From Auanema rhodensis (lineage: Eukaryota > Nematoda > Chromadorea > Rhabditida > Rhabditidae): a DNA stretch of 64,000 nt. Location of the stretch: NCBI GenBank assembly GCA_964057225.1, contig OZ059896.1:1054001-1118000 (forward strand). The letters are read 5' to 3'. Positions 40,008-53,100 of the stretch are shown here, one piece after another (positions within the stretch are counted from its first letter, which is position 1; every line of letters begins with the position of its first letter). The notes below the pieces were generated by a model. It worked only from the letters and a program-made list of their open reading frames with translations, did not search any database and was not told the origin of the DNA. The position numbers and the translations under genes were made by a program.

Positions 40008-40709
40008 ACTAATTTTTGTATTAAGCGTTTCTCAATGTAGTATAGTGCATTCGATGCGGATTTTTAAGCTGCGTCGATCTGTACTATCAGATTTGCGCTA
40101 GCTTGAAAATGCACCGAGATATCAACTGATATAAGTTCACACTTATATCCTCGATTTTCACCCTATAGAATTAATTTTTTCGTTGAATAACATTGTCCAT
40201 CGTTTTTGCCTCGAAAAAGGGAATCTAAAAACATCTACTTTTCGCTAAATTATTTTGAAATTTTTCGAAAAAATTTTTGTCAAAATGTTTTTGGAAGCAA
40301 TTTTGAGTGTACATGGAAACTCAACATACACTAATGCATCATTTTTCAAACGATCATAACTAATTTTTGTATTAAGCGTTTCTCAATGTAGTATAGTGCA
40401 TTCGATGCGGATTTTTAAGCTGCGTCGACCTGTACTATCAGATTTGCGCTAGCTTGAAAATGCACCGAGATATCAACTGATATAAGTTCACACTTATATC
40501 CTCGATTTTCACCCTGAAGAATTAATTTTTTCGTTGAATAACATTGTCCATCGTTTTTGCCTTGAAAAAAGGAATCTAAAAACATCTACTTTTCGCTAAA
40601 TTATTTTGAAATTTTTTGAAAAAATTTTTGTCAAAATGTTTTTGGAAGCAATTTTGAGTGTACATGGAAACTCAACATACACTAATGCATCATTTTTCAA
40701 ACGATCATA

Positions 40710-41411
40710 ACTAATTTTTGTATTAAGCGTTTCTCAATGTAGTATAGTGCATTCGATGCGGATTTTTAAGCTGCGTCGATCTGTGTTATCAGATTTCCGC
40801 TAGCTTAAAAAGGCACCGAGATATCAACTGATATAAGTTCACACTTATATCCTCGATTTTCACCCTGAAGAATTAATTTTTTCGTTGAATAACATTGTCC
40901 ATCGTTTTTGCCTCAAAAAAAGGAATCTGAAAACATCTACTTTTCGCTAAATTATTTTGAAATTTTTCGAAAAAATTTTTGTCAAAATGTTTTTGGAAGC
41001 AATTTTGAGTGTACATGGAAACTCAACATACACTAATGCATCATTTTTCAAACGATCATAACTAATTTTGGTATAAAGCGTTTCTCAATGTAGTATAGTG
41101 CATTCGATGCGGATTTTTAAGCTGCGTCGATCTGTACTATCAGATTTGCGCTAGCTTGAAAATGCACCGAGATATGAACTGATATAAGTTCACACTTATA
41201 TCCTCGATTTTCACCCTGAAGAATTAATTTTTTCGTTGAATAACATTGTCCATCGTTTTTGCCTCGAAAAAAGGAATCTAAAAACATCTACTTTTCGCTA
41301 AATTATTTTGAAATTTTTCGAAAAAATTTTTGTCAAAATGTTTTTGGAAGCAATTTTGAGTGTACATGGAAACTCAACATACACTAATGCATCATTTTTC
41401 AAACGATCATA
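40710..41411. repeat. Two-monomer cassette, recurs at 42114-42815
   Basis: A GTGTTATCAGATTTCC/AGGCACC/CTCAAA/CTGAAA monomer is followed by a TTTGGTATAAAG monomer with GATATGAAC. It is repeated 1404 bp downstream and was also seen at 34743-35444. Confidence 0.85.
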
Positions 41412-44400
41412 ACTAATTTTTGTATTAAGCGTTTCTCAATGTAGTATAGTGCATTCGATGCGGATTTTTAAGCTGCGTCGATCTGTACTATCAGATTTGC
41501 GCTAGCTTGAAAATGCACCGAGATATCAACTGATATAAGTTCACACTTATATCCTCGATTTTCACCCTATAGAATTAATTTTTTCGTTGAATAACATTGT
41601 CCATCGTTTTTGCCTCGAAAAAAGGAATCTAAAAACATCTACTTTTCGCTAAATTATTTTGAAATTTTTTGAAAAAATTTTTGTCAAAATGTTTTTGGAA
41701 GCAATTTTGAGTGTACATGGAAACTCAACATACACTAATGCATCATTTTTCAAACGATCATAACTAATTTTTGTATTAAGCGTTTCTTAATGTAGTATAG
41801 TGCATTCGATGCGGATTTTTAAGCTGCGTCGATCTGTACTATCAGATTTGCGCTAGCTTGAAAATGCACCGAGATATCAACTGATATAAGTTCACACTTA
41901 TATCCTCGATTTTCACCCTATAGAATTAATTTTTTCGTTGAATAACATTGTCCATCGTTTTTGCCTCGAAAAAAGGAATCTAAAAACATCTACTTTTCGC
42001 TAAATTATTTTGAAATTTTTTGAAAAAATTTTTGTCAAAATGTTTTTGGAAGCAATTTTGAGTGTACATGGAAACTCAACATACACTAATGCATCATTTT
42101 TCAAACGATCATAACTAATTTTTGTATTAAGCGTTTCTCAATGTAGTATAGTGCATTCGATGCGGATTTTTAAGCTGCGTCGATCTGTGTTATCAGATTT
42201 CCGCTAGCTTAAAAAGGCACCGAGATATCAACTGATATAAGTTCACACTTATATCCTCGATTTTCACCCTGAAGAATTAATTTTTTCGTTGAATAACATT
42301 GTCCATCGTTTTTGCCTCAAAAAAAGGAATCTGAAAACATCTACTTTTCGCTAAATTATTTTGAAATTTTTCGAAAAAATTTTTGTCAAAATGTTTTTGG
42401 AAGCAATTTTGAGTGTACATGGAAACTCAACATACACTAATGCATCATTTTTCAAACGATCATAACTAATTTTGGTATAAAGCGTTTCTCAATGTAGTAT
42501 AGTGCATTCGATGCGGATTTTTAAGCTGCGTCGATCTGTACTATCAGATTTGCGCTAGCTTGAAAATGCACCGAGATATGAACTGATATAAGTTCACACT
42601 TATATCCTCGATTTTCACCCTGAAGAATTAATTTTTTCGTTGAATAACATTGTCCATCGTTTTTGCCTCGAAAAAAGGAATCTAAAAACATCTACTTTTC
42701 GCTAAATTATTTTGAAATTTTTCGAAAAAATTTTTGTCAAAATGTTTTTGGAAGCAATTTTGAGTGTACATGGAAACTCAACATACACTAATGCATCATT
42801 TTTCAAACGATCATAACTAATTTTTGTATTAAGCGTTTCTCAATGTAGTATAGTGCATTCGATGCGGATTTTTAAGCTGCGTCGATCTGTACTATCAGAT
42901 TTGCGCTAGCTTGAAAATGCACCGAGATATCAACTGATATAAGTTCACACTTATATCCTCGATTTTCACCCTATAGAATTAATTTTTTCGTTGAATAACA
43001 TTGTCCATCGTTTTTGCCTCGAAAAAAGGAATCTAAAAACATCTACTTTTCGCTAAATTATTTTGAAATTTTTCGAAAAAATTTTTGTCAAAATGTTTTT
43101 GGAAGCAATTTTGAGTGTACATGGAAACTCAACATACACTAATGCATCATTTTTCAAACGATCATAACTAATTTTTGTATTAAGCGTTTCTCAATGTAGT
43201 ATAGTGCATTCGATGCGGATTTTTAAGCTGCGTCGATCTGTACTATCAGATTTGCGCTAGCTTGAAAATGCACCGAGATATCAACTGATATAAGTTCACA
43301 CCTATATCCTCGATTTTCACCCTGAAGAATTAATTTTTTCGTTGAATAACATTGTCCATCGTTTTTGCCTTGAAAAAAGGAATCTAAAAACATCTACTTT
43401 TCGCTAAATTATTTTGAAATTTTTTGAAAAAATTTTTGTCAAAATGTTTTTGGAAGCAATTTTGAGTGTACATGGAAACTCAACATACACTAATGCATCA
43501 TTTTTCAAACGATCATAACTAATTTTTGTATTAAGCGTTTCTTAATGTAGTATAGTGCATTCGATGCGGATTTTTAAGCTGCGTCGATCTGTACTATCAG
43601 ATTTGCGCTAGCTTGAAAATGCACCGAGATATCAACTGATATAAGTTCACACTTATATCCTCGATTTTCACCCTATAGAATTAATTTTTTCGTTGAATAA
43701 CATTGTCCATCGTTTTTGCCTCGAAAAAAGGAATCTAAAAACATCTACTTTTCGCTAAATTATTTTGAAATTTTTCGAAAAAATTTTTGTCAAAATGTTT
43801 TTGGAAGCAATTTTGAGTGTACATGGAAACTCAACATACACTAATGCATCATTTTTCAAACGATCATAACTAATTTTTGTATTAAGCGTTTCTCAATGTA
43901 GTATAGTGCATTCGATGCGGATTTTTAAGCTGCGTCGATCTGTACTATCAGATTTGCGCTAGCTTGAAAATGCACCGAGATATCAACTGATATAAGTTCA
44001 CACCTATATCCTCGATTTTCACCCTGAAGAATTAATTTTTTCGTTGAATAACATTGTCCATAGTTTTTGCCTTGAAAAAAGGAATCTAAAAACATCTACT
44101 TTTCGCTAAATTATTTTGAAATTTTTTGAAAAAATTTTTGTCAAAATGTTTTTGGAAGCAATTTTGAGTGTACATGGAAACTCAACATACACTAATGCAT
44201 CATTTTTCAAACGATCATAACTAATTTTTGTATTAAGCGTTTCTCAATGTAGTATAGTGCATTCGATGCGGATTTTTAAGCTGCGTTGATCTGTACTATC
44301 AGATTTGCGCTAGCTTGAAAATGCACCGAGATATGAACTGATATAAGTTCACACTTATATCCTCGATTTTCACCCTGAAGAATTAATTTTTTCGTTGAAT

Positions 44401-44570
44401 AACATTGTCCATCGTTTTTGCCTCGAAAAAAGGAATCTAAAAACATCTACTTTTCGCTAAATTATTTTGAAATTTTTCGAAAAAATTTTTGTCAAAATGT
44501 TTTTGGAAGCAATTTTGAGTGTACATGGAAACTCAACATACACTAATGCATCATTTTTCAAACGATCATA

Positions 44571-47500
44571 ACTAATTTTTGTATTAAGCGTTTCTCAATG
44601 TAGTATAGTGCATTCGATGCGGATTTTTAAGCTGCGTCGATCTGTACTATCAGATTTGCGCTAGCTTGAAAATGCACCGAGATATCAACTGATATAAGTT
44701 CACACCTATATCCTCGATTTTCACCCTGAAGAATTAATTTTTTCGTTGAATAACATTGTCCATCGTTTTTGCCTTGAAAAAAGGAATCTAAAAACATCTA
44801 CTTTTCGCTAAATTATTTTGAAATTTTTTGAAAAAATTTTTGTCAAAATGTTTTTGGAAGCAATTTTGAGTGTACATGGAAACTCAACATACACTAATGC
44901 ATCATTTTTCAAACGATCATAACTAATTTTTGTATTAAGCGTTTCTCAATGTAGTATAGTGCATTCGATGCGGATTTTTAAGCTGCGTCGATCTGTACTA
45001 TCAGATTTGCGCTAGCTTGAAAATGCACCGAGATATGAACTGATATAAGTTCACACTTATATCCTCGATTTTCACCCTATAGAATTAATTTTTTCGTTGA
45101 ATAACATTGTCCATCGTTTTTGCCTCGAAAAAAGGAATCTAAAAACATCTACTTTTCGCTAAATTATTTTGAAATTTTTCGAAAAAATTTTTGTCAAAAT
45201 GTTTTTGGAAGCAATTTTGAGTGTACATGGAAACTCAACATACACTAATGCATCATTTTTCAAACGATCATAACTAATTTTTGTATTAAGCGTTTCTCAA
45301 TGTAGTATAGTGCATTCGATGCGGATTTTTAAGCTGCGTCGATCTGTACTATCAGATTTGCGCTAGCTTGAAAATGCACCGAGATATCAACTGATATAAG
45401 TTCACACCTATATCCTCGATTTTCACCCTGAAGAATTAATTTTTTCGTTGAATAACATTGTCCATCGTTTTTGCCTTGAAAAAAGGAATCTAAAAACATC
45501 TACTTTTCGCTAAATTATTTTGAAATTTTTTGAAAAAATTTTTGTCAAAATGTTTTTGGAAGCAATTTTGAGTGTACATGGAAACTCAACATACACTAAT
45601 GCATCATTTTTCGAACGATCATAACTAATTTTTGTATTAAGCGTTTCTCAATGTAGTATAGTGCATTCGATGCGGATTTTTAAGCTGCGTCGATCTGTAC
45701 TATCAGATTTGCGCTAGCTTGAAAATGCACCGAGATATCAACTGATATAAGTTCACACTTATATCCTCGATTTTCACCCTATAGAATTAATTTTTTCGTT
45801 GAATAACATTGTCCATCGTTTTTGCCTCAAAAAAAGGAATCTAAAAACATCTACTTTTCGCTAAATTATTTTGAAATTTTTCGAAAAAATTTTTGTCAAA
45901 ATGTTTTTGGAAGCAATTTGGAGTGTACATGGAAACTCAACATACACTAATGCATCATTTTTCAAACGATCATAACTAATTTTTGTATTAAGCGTTTCTC
46001 AATGTAGTATAGTGCATTCGATGCGGATTTTTAAGCTGCGTCGATCTGTACTATCAGATTTGCGCTAGCTTGAAAATGCACCGAGATATCAACTGATATA
46101 AGTTCACACTTATATCCTCGATTTTCACCCTGAAGAATTAATTTTTTCGTTGAATAACATTGTCCATCGTTTTTGCCTCGAAAAAAGGAATCTAAAAACA
46201 TCTACTTTTCGCTAAATTATTTTGAAATTTTTCGAAAAAATTTTTGTCAAAATGTTTTTGGAAGCAATTTTGAGTGTACATGGAAACTCAACATACACTA
46301 ATGCATCATTTTTCAAACGATCATAACTAATTTTTGTATTAAGCGTTTCTCAATGTAGTATAGTGCATTCGATGCGGATTTTTAAGCTGCGTCGATCTGT
46401 ACTATCAGATTTGCGCTAGCTTGAAAATGCACCGAGATATCAACTGATATAAGTTCACACCTATATCCTCGATTTTCACCCTGAAGAATTAATTTTTTCG
46501 TTGAATAACATTGTCCATCGTTTTTGCCTTGAAAAAAGGAATCTAAAAACATCTACTTTTCGCTAAATTATTTTGAAATTTTTTGAAAAAATTTTTGTCA
46601 AAATGTTTTTGGAAGCAATTTTGAGTGTACATGGAAACTCAACATACACTAATGCATCATTTTTCAAACGATCATAACTAATTTTTGTATTAAGCGTTTC
46701 TCAATGTAGTATAGTGCATTCGATGCGGATTTTTAAGCTGCGTCGATCTGTACTATCAGATTTGCGCTAGCTTGAAAATGCACCGAGATATGAACTGATA
46801 TAAGTTCACACTTATATCCTCGATTTTCACCCTATAGAATTAATTTTTTCGTTGAATAACATTGTCCATCGTTTTTGCCTCGAAAAAAGGAATCTAAAAA
46901 CATCTACTTTTCGCTAAATTATTTTGAAATTTTTCGAAAAAATTTTTGTCAAAATGTTTTTGGAAGCAATTTTGAGTGTACATGGAAACTCAACATACAC
47001 TAATGCATCATTTTTCAAACGATCATAACTAATTTTTGTATTAAGCGTTTCTCAATGTAGTATAGTGCATTCGATGCGGATTTTTAAGCTGCGTCGATCT
47101 GTACTATCAGATTTGCGCTAGCTTGAAAATGCACCGAGATATCAACTGATATAAGTTCACACCTATATCCTCGATTTTCACCCTGAAGAATTAATTTTTT
47201 CGTTGAATAACATTGTCCATCGTTTTTGCCTTGAAAAAAGGAATCTAAAAACATCTACTTTTCGCTAAATTATTTTGAAATTTTTTGAAAAAATTTTTGT
47301 CAAAATGTTTTTGGAAGCAATTTTGAGTGTACATGGAAACTCAACATACACTAATGCATCATTTTTCGAACGATCATAACTAATTTTTGTATTAAGCGTT
47401 TCTCAATGTAGTATAGTGCATTCGATGCGGATTTTTAAGCTGCGTCGATCTGTACTATCAGATTTGCGCTAGCTTGAAAATGCACCGAGATATCAACTGA

Positions 47501-47729
47501 TATAAGTTCACACTTATATCCTCGATTTTCACCCTATAGAATTAATTTTTTCGTTGAATAACATTGTCCATCGTTTTTGCCTCGAAAAAAGGAATCTAAA
47601 AACATCTACTTTTCGCTAAATTATTTTGAAATTTTTCGAAAAAATTTTTGTCAAAATGTTTTTGGAAGCAATTTGGAGTGTACATGGAAACTCAACATAC
47701 ACTAATGCATCATTTTTCAAACGATCATA
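44571..47729. repeat. 5-mer HOR pair (offset 1755 bp)
   Basis: Monomers at 44571, 44922, 45273 and 45624 match those at 46326, 46677, 47028 and 47379. They share two rare markers: GATATGAAC together with CCCTATAG in one monomer, and TTTTTCGAACG at the end of the next. A plain S monomer (45975) separates the two sets. Confidence 0.85.
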
Positions 47730-49132
47730 ACTAATTTTTGTATTAAGCGTTTCTCAATGTAGTATAGTGCATTCGATGCGGATTTTTAAGCTGCGTCGAT
47801 CTGTACTATCAGATTTGCGCTAGCTTGAAAATGCACCGAGATATGAACTGATATAAGTTCACACTTATATCCTCGATTTTCACCCTGAAGAATTAATTTT
47901 TTCGTTGAATTACATCGTCCTTCGTTTTTGCCTTGAAAAAAGGAATCTAAAAACATCTACTTTTCGCTAAATTATTTTGAAATTTTTCGAAAAAATTTTT
48001 GTCAAAATGTTTTTGGAAGCAATTTTGAGTGTACATGGAAACTCAACATACACTAATGCATCATTTTTCAAACGATCATAACTAATTTTGGTATTAAGCG
48101 TTTCTCAATGTAGTATAGTGCATTCGATGCGGATTTTTAAGCTGCGTCGATCTGTGTTATCAGATTTGCGCTAGCTGAAAAATGCACCGAGATATCAACT
48201 GATATAAGTTCACACTTATATTTTCGATTTTCACCCTGAAGAATTAATTTTTTCGTTGAATAACATTGTCCATCGTTTTTACCTCGAAAAAAGGAATCTA
48301 AAAACATCTACTTTTCGCTAAATTATTTTGAAATTTTTCGAAAAAATTTTTGTCAAAATGTTTTTGGAAGCAATTTGGAGTGTACATGGAAACTCAACAT
48401 ACACTAATGCATCATTTTTCAAACGATCATAACTAATTTTTGTATTAAGCGTTTCTCAATGTAGTATAGTGCATTCGATGCGGATTTTTAAGCTGCGTCG
48501 ATCTGTACTATCAGATTTGCGCTAGCTTGAAAATGCACCGAGATATGAACTGATATAAGTTCACACTTATATCCTCGATTTTCACCCTGAAGAATTAATT
48601 TTTTCGTTGAATTACATCGTCCTTCGTTTTTGCCTTGAAAAAAGGAATCTAAAAACATCTACTTTTCGCTAAATTATTTTGAAATTTTTCGAAAAAATTT
48701 TTGTCAAAATGTTTTTGGAAGCAATTTTGAGTGTACATGGAAACTCAACATACACTAATGCATCATTTTTCAAACGATCATAACTAATTTTGGTATTAAG
48801 CGTTTCTCAATGTAGTATAGTGCATTCGATGCGGATTTTTAAGCTGCGTCGATCTGTGTTATCAGATTTGCGCTAGCTGAAAAATGCACCGAGATATCAA
48901 CTGATATAAGTTCACACTTATATTTTCGATTTTCACCCTGAAGAATTAATTTTTTCGTTGAATAACATTGTCCATCGTTTTTACCTCGAAAAAAGGAATC
49001 TAAAAACATCTACTTTTCGCTAAATTATTTTGAAATTTTCGAAAAAATTTTTGTCAAAATGTTTTTGGAAGCAATGTTGAGTGTACATGGAAACTCAACA
49101 TACACTAATGCATCATTTTTCAAACGATCATA
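47730..49132. repeat. Two-monomer tandem duplication
   Basis: The pair at 47730-48431 and 48432-49132 shares TTACATCGTCCTTCG in the first member and TTTGGTATTAAG, TATATTTTCG and TTTACCTCG in the second. The second members differ by CAATTTGGAG in one and the T deletion with CAATGTTGAG in the other. Confidence 0.85.
48783..49132. repeat. 350-bp monomer (T deleted near position 254)
   Basis: It has the same GAAATTTTCG deletion with CAATGTTGAG as the copy at 32989. It also has TTTGGTATTAAG, AGCTGAAAAA and TATATTTTCG. It is the second member of a two-monomer duplication. Confidence 0.85.
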
Positions 49133-50185
49133 ACTAATTTTTGTATTAAGCGTTTCTCAATGTAGTATAGTGCATTCGATGCGGATTTTTAAGCTGCGTC
49201 GATCTGTACTATCAGATTTGCGCTAGCTTGAAAATGCATCGAGATATGAACTGATATAAGTTCACACTTATATCCTCGATTTTCACCCTGAAGAATTAAT
49301 TTTTTCGTTGAATTACATTGTCCTTCGTTTTTGCCTTGAAAAAAGGAATCTAAAAACATCTACTTTTCGCTAAATTATTTTGAAATTTTTCGAAAAAATT
49401 TTTGTCAAAATGTTTTTGGAAGCAATGTTGAGTGTACATGGAAACTCAACATACACTAATGCATCATTTTTCAAACGATCATAACTAAATTTTGTATTAA
49501 GCGTTTCTCAATGTAGTATAGTGCATTCGATGCGGATTTTTAAGCTGCGTCGATCTGTACTATCAGATTTGCGCTAGCTTGAAAATGCACCGAGATATCA
49601 ACTGATATAAGTTCACACCTATATCCTCGATTTTCACCCTGAAGAATTAATTTTTTCGTTGAATAACATTGTCCATCGTTTTTGCCTTGAAAAAAGGAAT
49701 CTAAAAACATCTACTTTTCGCTAAATTATTTTGAAATTTTTTGAAAAAATTTTTGTCAAAATGTTTTTGGAAGCAATTTTGAGTGTACATGGAAACTCAA
49801 CATACACTAATGCATCATTTTTCAAACGATCATAACTAATTTTTGTATTAAGCGTTTCTCAATGTAGTATAGTGCATTCGATGCGAATTTTTAAGCTGCG
49901 TCGATCTGTACTATCAGATTTGCGCTAGCTTGAAAATGCACCGAGATATCAACTGATATAAGTTCACACTTATATCCTCGATTTTCACCCTGAAGAATTA
50001 ATTTTTTCGTTGAATAACATTGTCCATCGTTTTTGCCTCGAAAAAAGAAATCTAAAAACATCTACTTTTCGCTAAATTATTTTGAAATTTTTCGAAAAAA
50101 TTTTTGTCAAAATGTTTTTGGAAGCAATGTTGAGTGTACATGGAAACTCAACATACACTAATGCATCATTTTTCAAACGATCATA

Positions 50186-53100
50186 ACTAATTTTTGTATT
50201 AAGCTTTTCTTAATGTAGTATAGTGCATTCGATGCGGATTTTTAAGCTGCGTCGATCTGTGTTATCAAATTTCCGCTAGCTTAAAAATGCACCGAGATAT
50301 CAACTGATATAAGTTCACACTTATATCCTCGGTTTTCACCCTGAAGAATTAATTTTTTCGTTGAATAACATTGTCCATCGTTTTTGCCTCGAAAAAAGGA
50401 ATCTAAAAACATCTACTTTTCGCTAAATTATTTTGAAATTTTTTGAAAAAATTTTTGTCAAAATGTTTTTGGAAGCAATTTGGAGTGTACATGGAAACTC
50501 AACATACACTAATGCATCATTTTTCAAACGATCATAACTAATTTTTGTATTAAGCGTTTCTCAATGTAGTATAGTGCATTCGATGCGGATGTTTAAGCTG
50601 CGTCGATCTGTACTATCAGATTTGCGCTGGCTTGAAAATGCACCGAGATATCAACTGATATAAGTTCACACCTATATCCTCGATTTTCACCCTGAAGAAT
50701 TAATTTTTTCGTTGAATAACATTGTCCATCGTTTTTGCCTTGAAAAAAGGAATCTAAAAACATCTACTTTTTGCTAAATTATTCTGAAATTTTTCGAAAA
50801 AATTTTTGTCAAAATGTTTTTGGAAGCAATTTTGAGTGTACATGGAAACTCAACATACACTAATGCATCATTTTTCAAACGATCATAACTTATTTTTGTA
50901 TTAAGCGTTTCTCAATGTAGTATAGTGCATTCGATGCGGATTTTTAAGCTGCGTCGATCTGTGTTATCAAATTTCCGCTAGCTTAAAAATGCACCGAGAT
51001 ATCAACTGATATAAGTTCACACTTATATCCTCGGTTTTCACCCTGAAGAATTAATTTTTTCGTTGAATAACATTGTCCATCGTTTTTGCCTCGAAAAAAG
51101 GAATCTAAAAACATCTACTTTTCGCTAAATTATTTTGAAATTTTTTGAAAAAATTTTTGTCAAAATGTTTTTGGAAGCAATTTGGAGTGTACATGGAAAC
51201 TCAACATACACTAATGCATCATTTTTCAAACGATCATAACTAATTTTTGTATTAAGCGTTTCTCAATGTAGTATAGTGCATTCGATGCGGATGTTTAAGC
51301 TGCGTCGATCTGTACTATCAGATTTGCGCTGGCTTGAAAATGCACCGAGATATCAACTGATATAAGTTCACACCTATATCCTCGATTTTCACCCTGAAGA
51401 ATTAATTTTTTCGTTGAATAACATTGTCCATCGTTTTTGCCTTGAAAAAAGGAATCTAAAAACATCTACTTTTTGCTAAATTATTCTGAAATTTTTCGAA
51501 AAAATTTTTGTCAAAATGTTTTTGGAAGCAATTTTGAGTGTACATGGAAACTCAACATACACTAATGCATCATTTTTCAAACGATCATAACTTATTTTTG
51601 TATTAAGCGTTTCTCAATGTAGTATAGTGCATTCGATGCGGATTTTTAAGCTGCGTCGATCTGTACTATCAGATTTGCGCTAGCTCGAAAATGCACCGAG
51701 ATATCAACTGATATAAGTTCACACTTATATCCTCGATTTTCACCCTGAAGAATTAATTTTTTCGTTGAATAACATTGTCCATCGTTTTTGCCTCGAAAAA
51801 AGGAATCTAAAAACAACTACTTTTCGCTAAATTATTTTGAAATTTTCGAAAAAATTTTTGTCAAAATGTTTTTGGAAGCAATGTTGAGTGTACATGGAAA
51901 CTCAACATACACTAATGCATCATTTTTCAAACGATCATAACTAAATTTTGTATTAAGCGTTTCTCAATGTAGTATAGTGCATTCGATGCGGATTTTTAAG
52001 CTGCGTCGATCTGTACTATCAGATTTGCGCTAGCTTGAAAATGCACCGAGATATCAACTGATATAAGTTCACACTTATATCCTCGATTTTCACCCTGAAG
52101 AATTAATTTTTTCGTTGAATAACATTGTCCATCGTTTTTGCCTCGAAAAAAGGAATCTAAAAACATCTACTTTTCGCTAAATTATTTTGAAATTTTTCGA
52201 AAAAATTTTTGTCAAAATGTTTTTGGAAGCAATTTTGAGTGTACATGGAAACTCAACATACACTAATGCATCATTTTCCAAACGATCATAACTAACTTTT
52301 GTATTAAGCTTTTCTTAATGTAGTATATTGCATTCGATGCGGGTTTTTAAGCTGCGTCGATCTGTGTTATCAGATTTCCGCTAGCTTAAAAAGGCACCGA
52401 GATATCAACTGATATAAGTTCACACTTATATCCTCGATTTTCACCCTGAAGAATTAATTTTTTCGTTGAATAACATTGTCCATCGTTTTTTCCTCAAAAA
52501 AAGGAATCTGAAAACATCTACTTTTCGCTAAATTATTTTGAAATTTTTCGAAAAAATTTTTGTCAAAATGTTTTTGGAAGCAATTTTGAGTGTACATGGA
52601 AACTCAACATACACTAATGCATCATTTTCCAAACGATCATAACTAACTTTTGTATTAAGCTTTTCTTAATGTAGTATATTGCATTCGATGCGGATTTTTA
52701 AGCTGCGTCGATCTGTGTTATCAGATTTCCGCTAGCTTAAAAAGGCACCGAGATATCAACTGATATAAGTTCACACTTATATCCTCGATTTTCACCCTGA
52801 AGAATTAATTTTTTCGTTGAATAACATTGTCCATCGTTTTTGCCTCAAAAAAAGGAATCTGAAAACATCTACTTTTCGCTAAATTATTTTGAAATTTTTC
52901 GAAAAAATTTTTGTCAAAATGTTTTTGGAAGCAATTTTGAGTGTACATGGAAACTCAACATACACTAATGCATCATTTTTCAAACGATCATAACTAATTT
53001 TGGTATAAAGCGTTTCTCAATGTAGTATAGTGCATTCGATGCGGATTTTTAAGCTGCGTCGATCTGTACTATCAGATTTGCGCTAGCTTGAAAATGCACC

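Larger units (their letters stand above)
33339..50185. repeat. Domain III: GATATGAAC / CACACC / CCCTATAG array
   Basis: Forty-eight monomers. Three variants recur in short orders: GATATGAAC (position 116, C to G), CACACC with CCTTGA and TTTTTTGA, and CCCTATAG (adjacent changes at 158-159). GATATGAAC and CCCTATAG are absent from domains I and II. A two-monomer cassette (AGGCACC/CTGAAA followed by TTTGGTATAAAG) recurs at 34743, 40710 and 42114. Confidence 0.85.
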
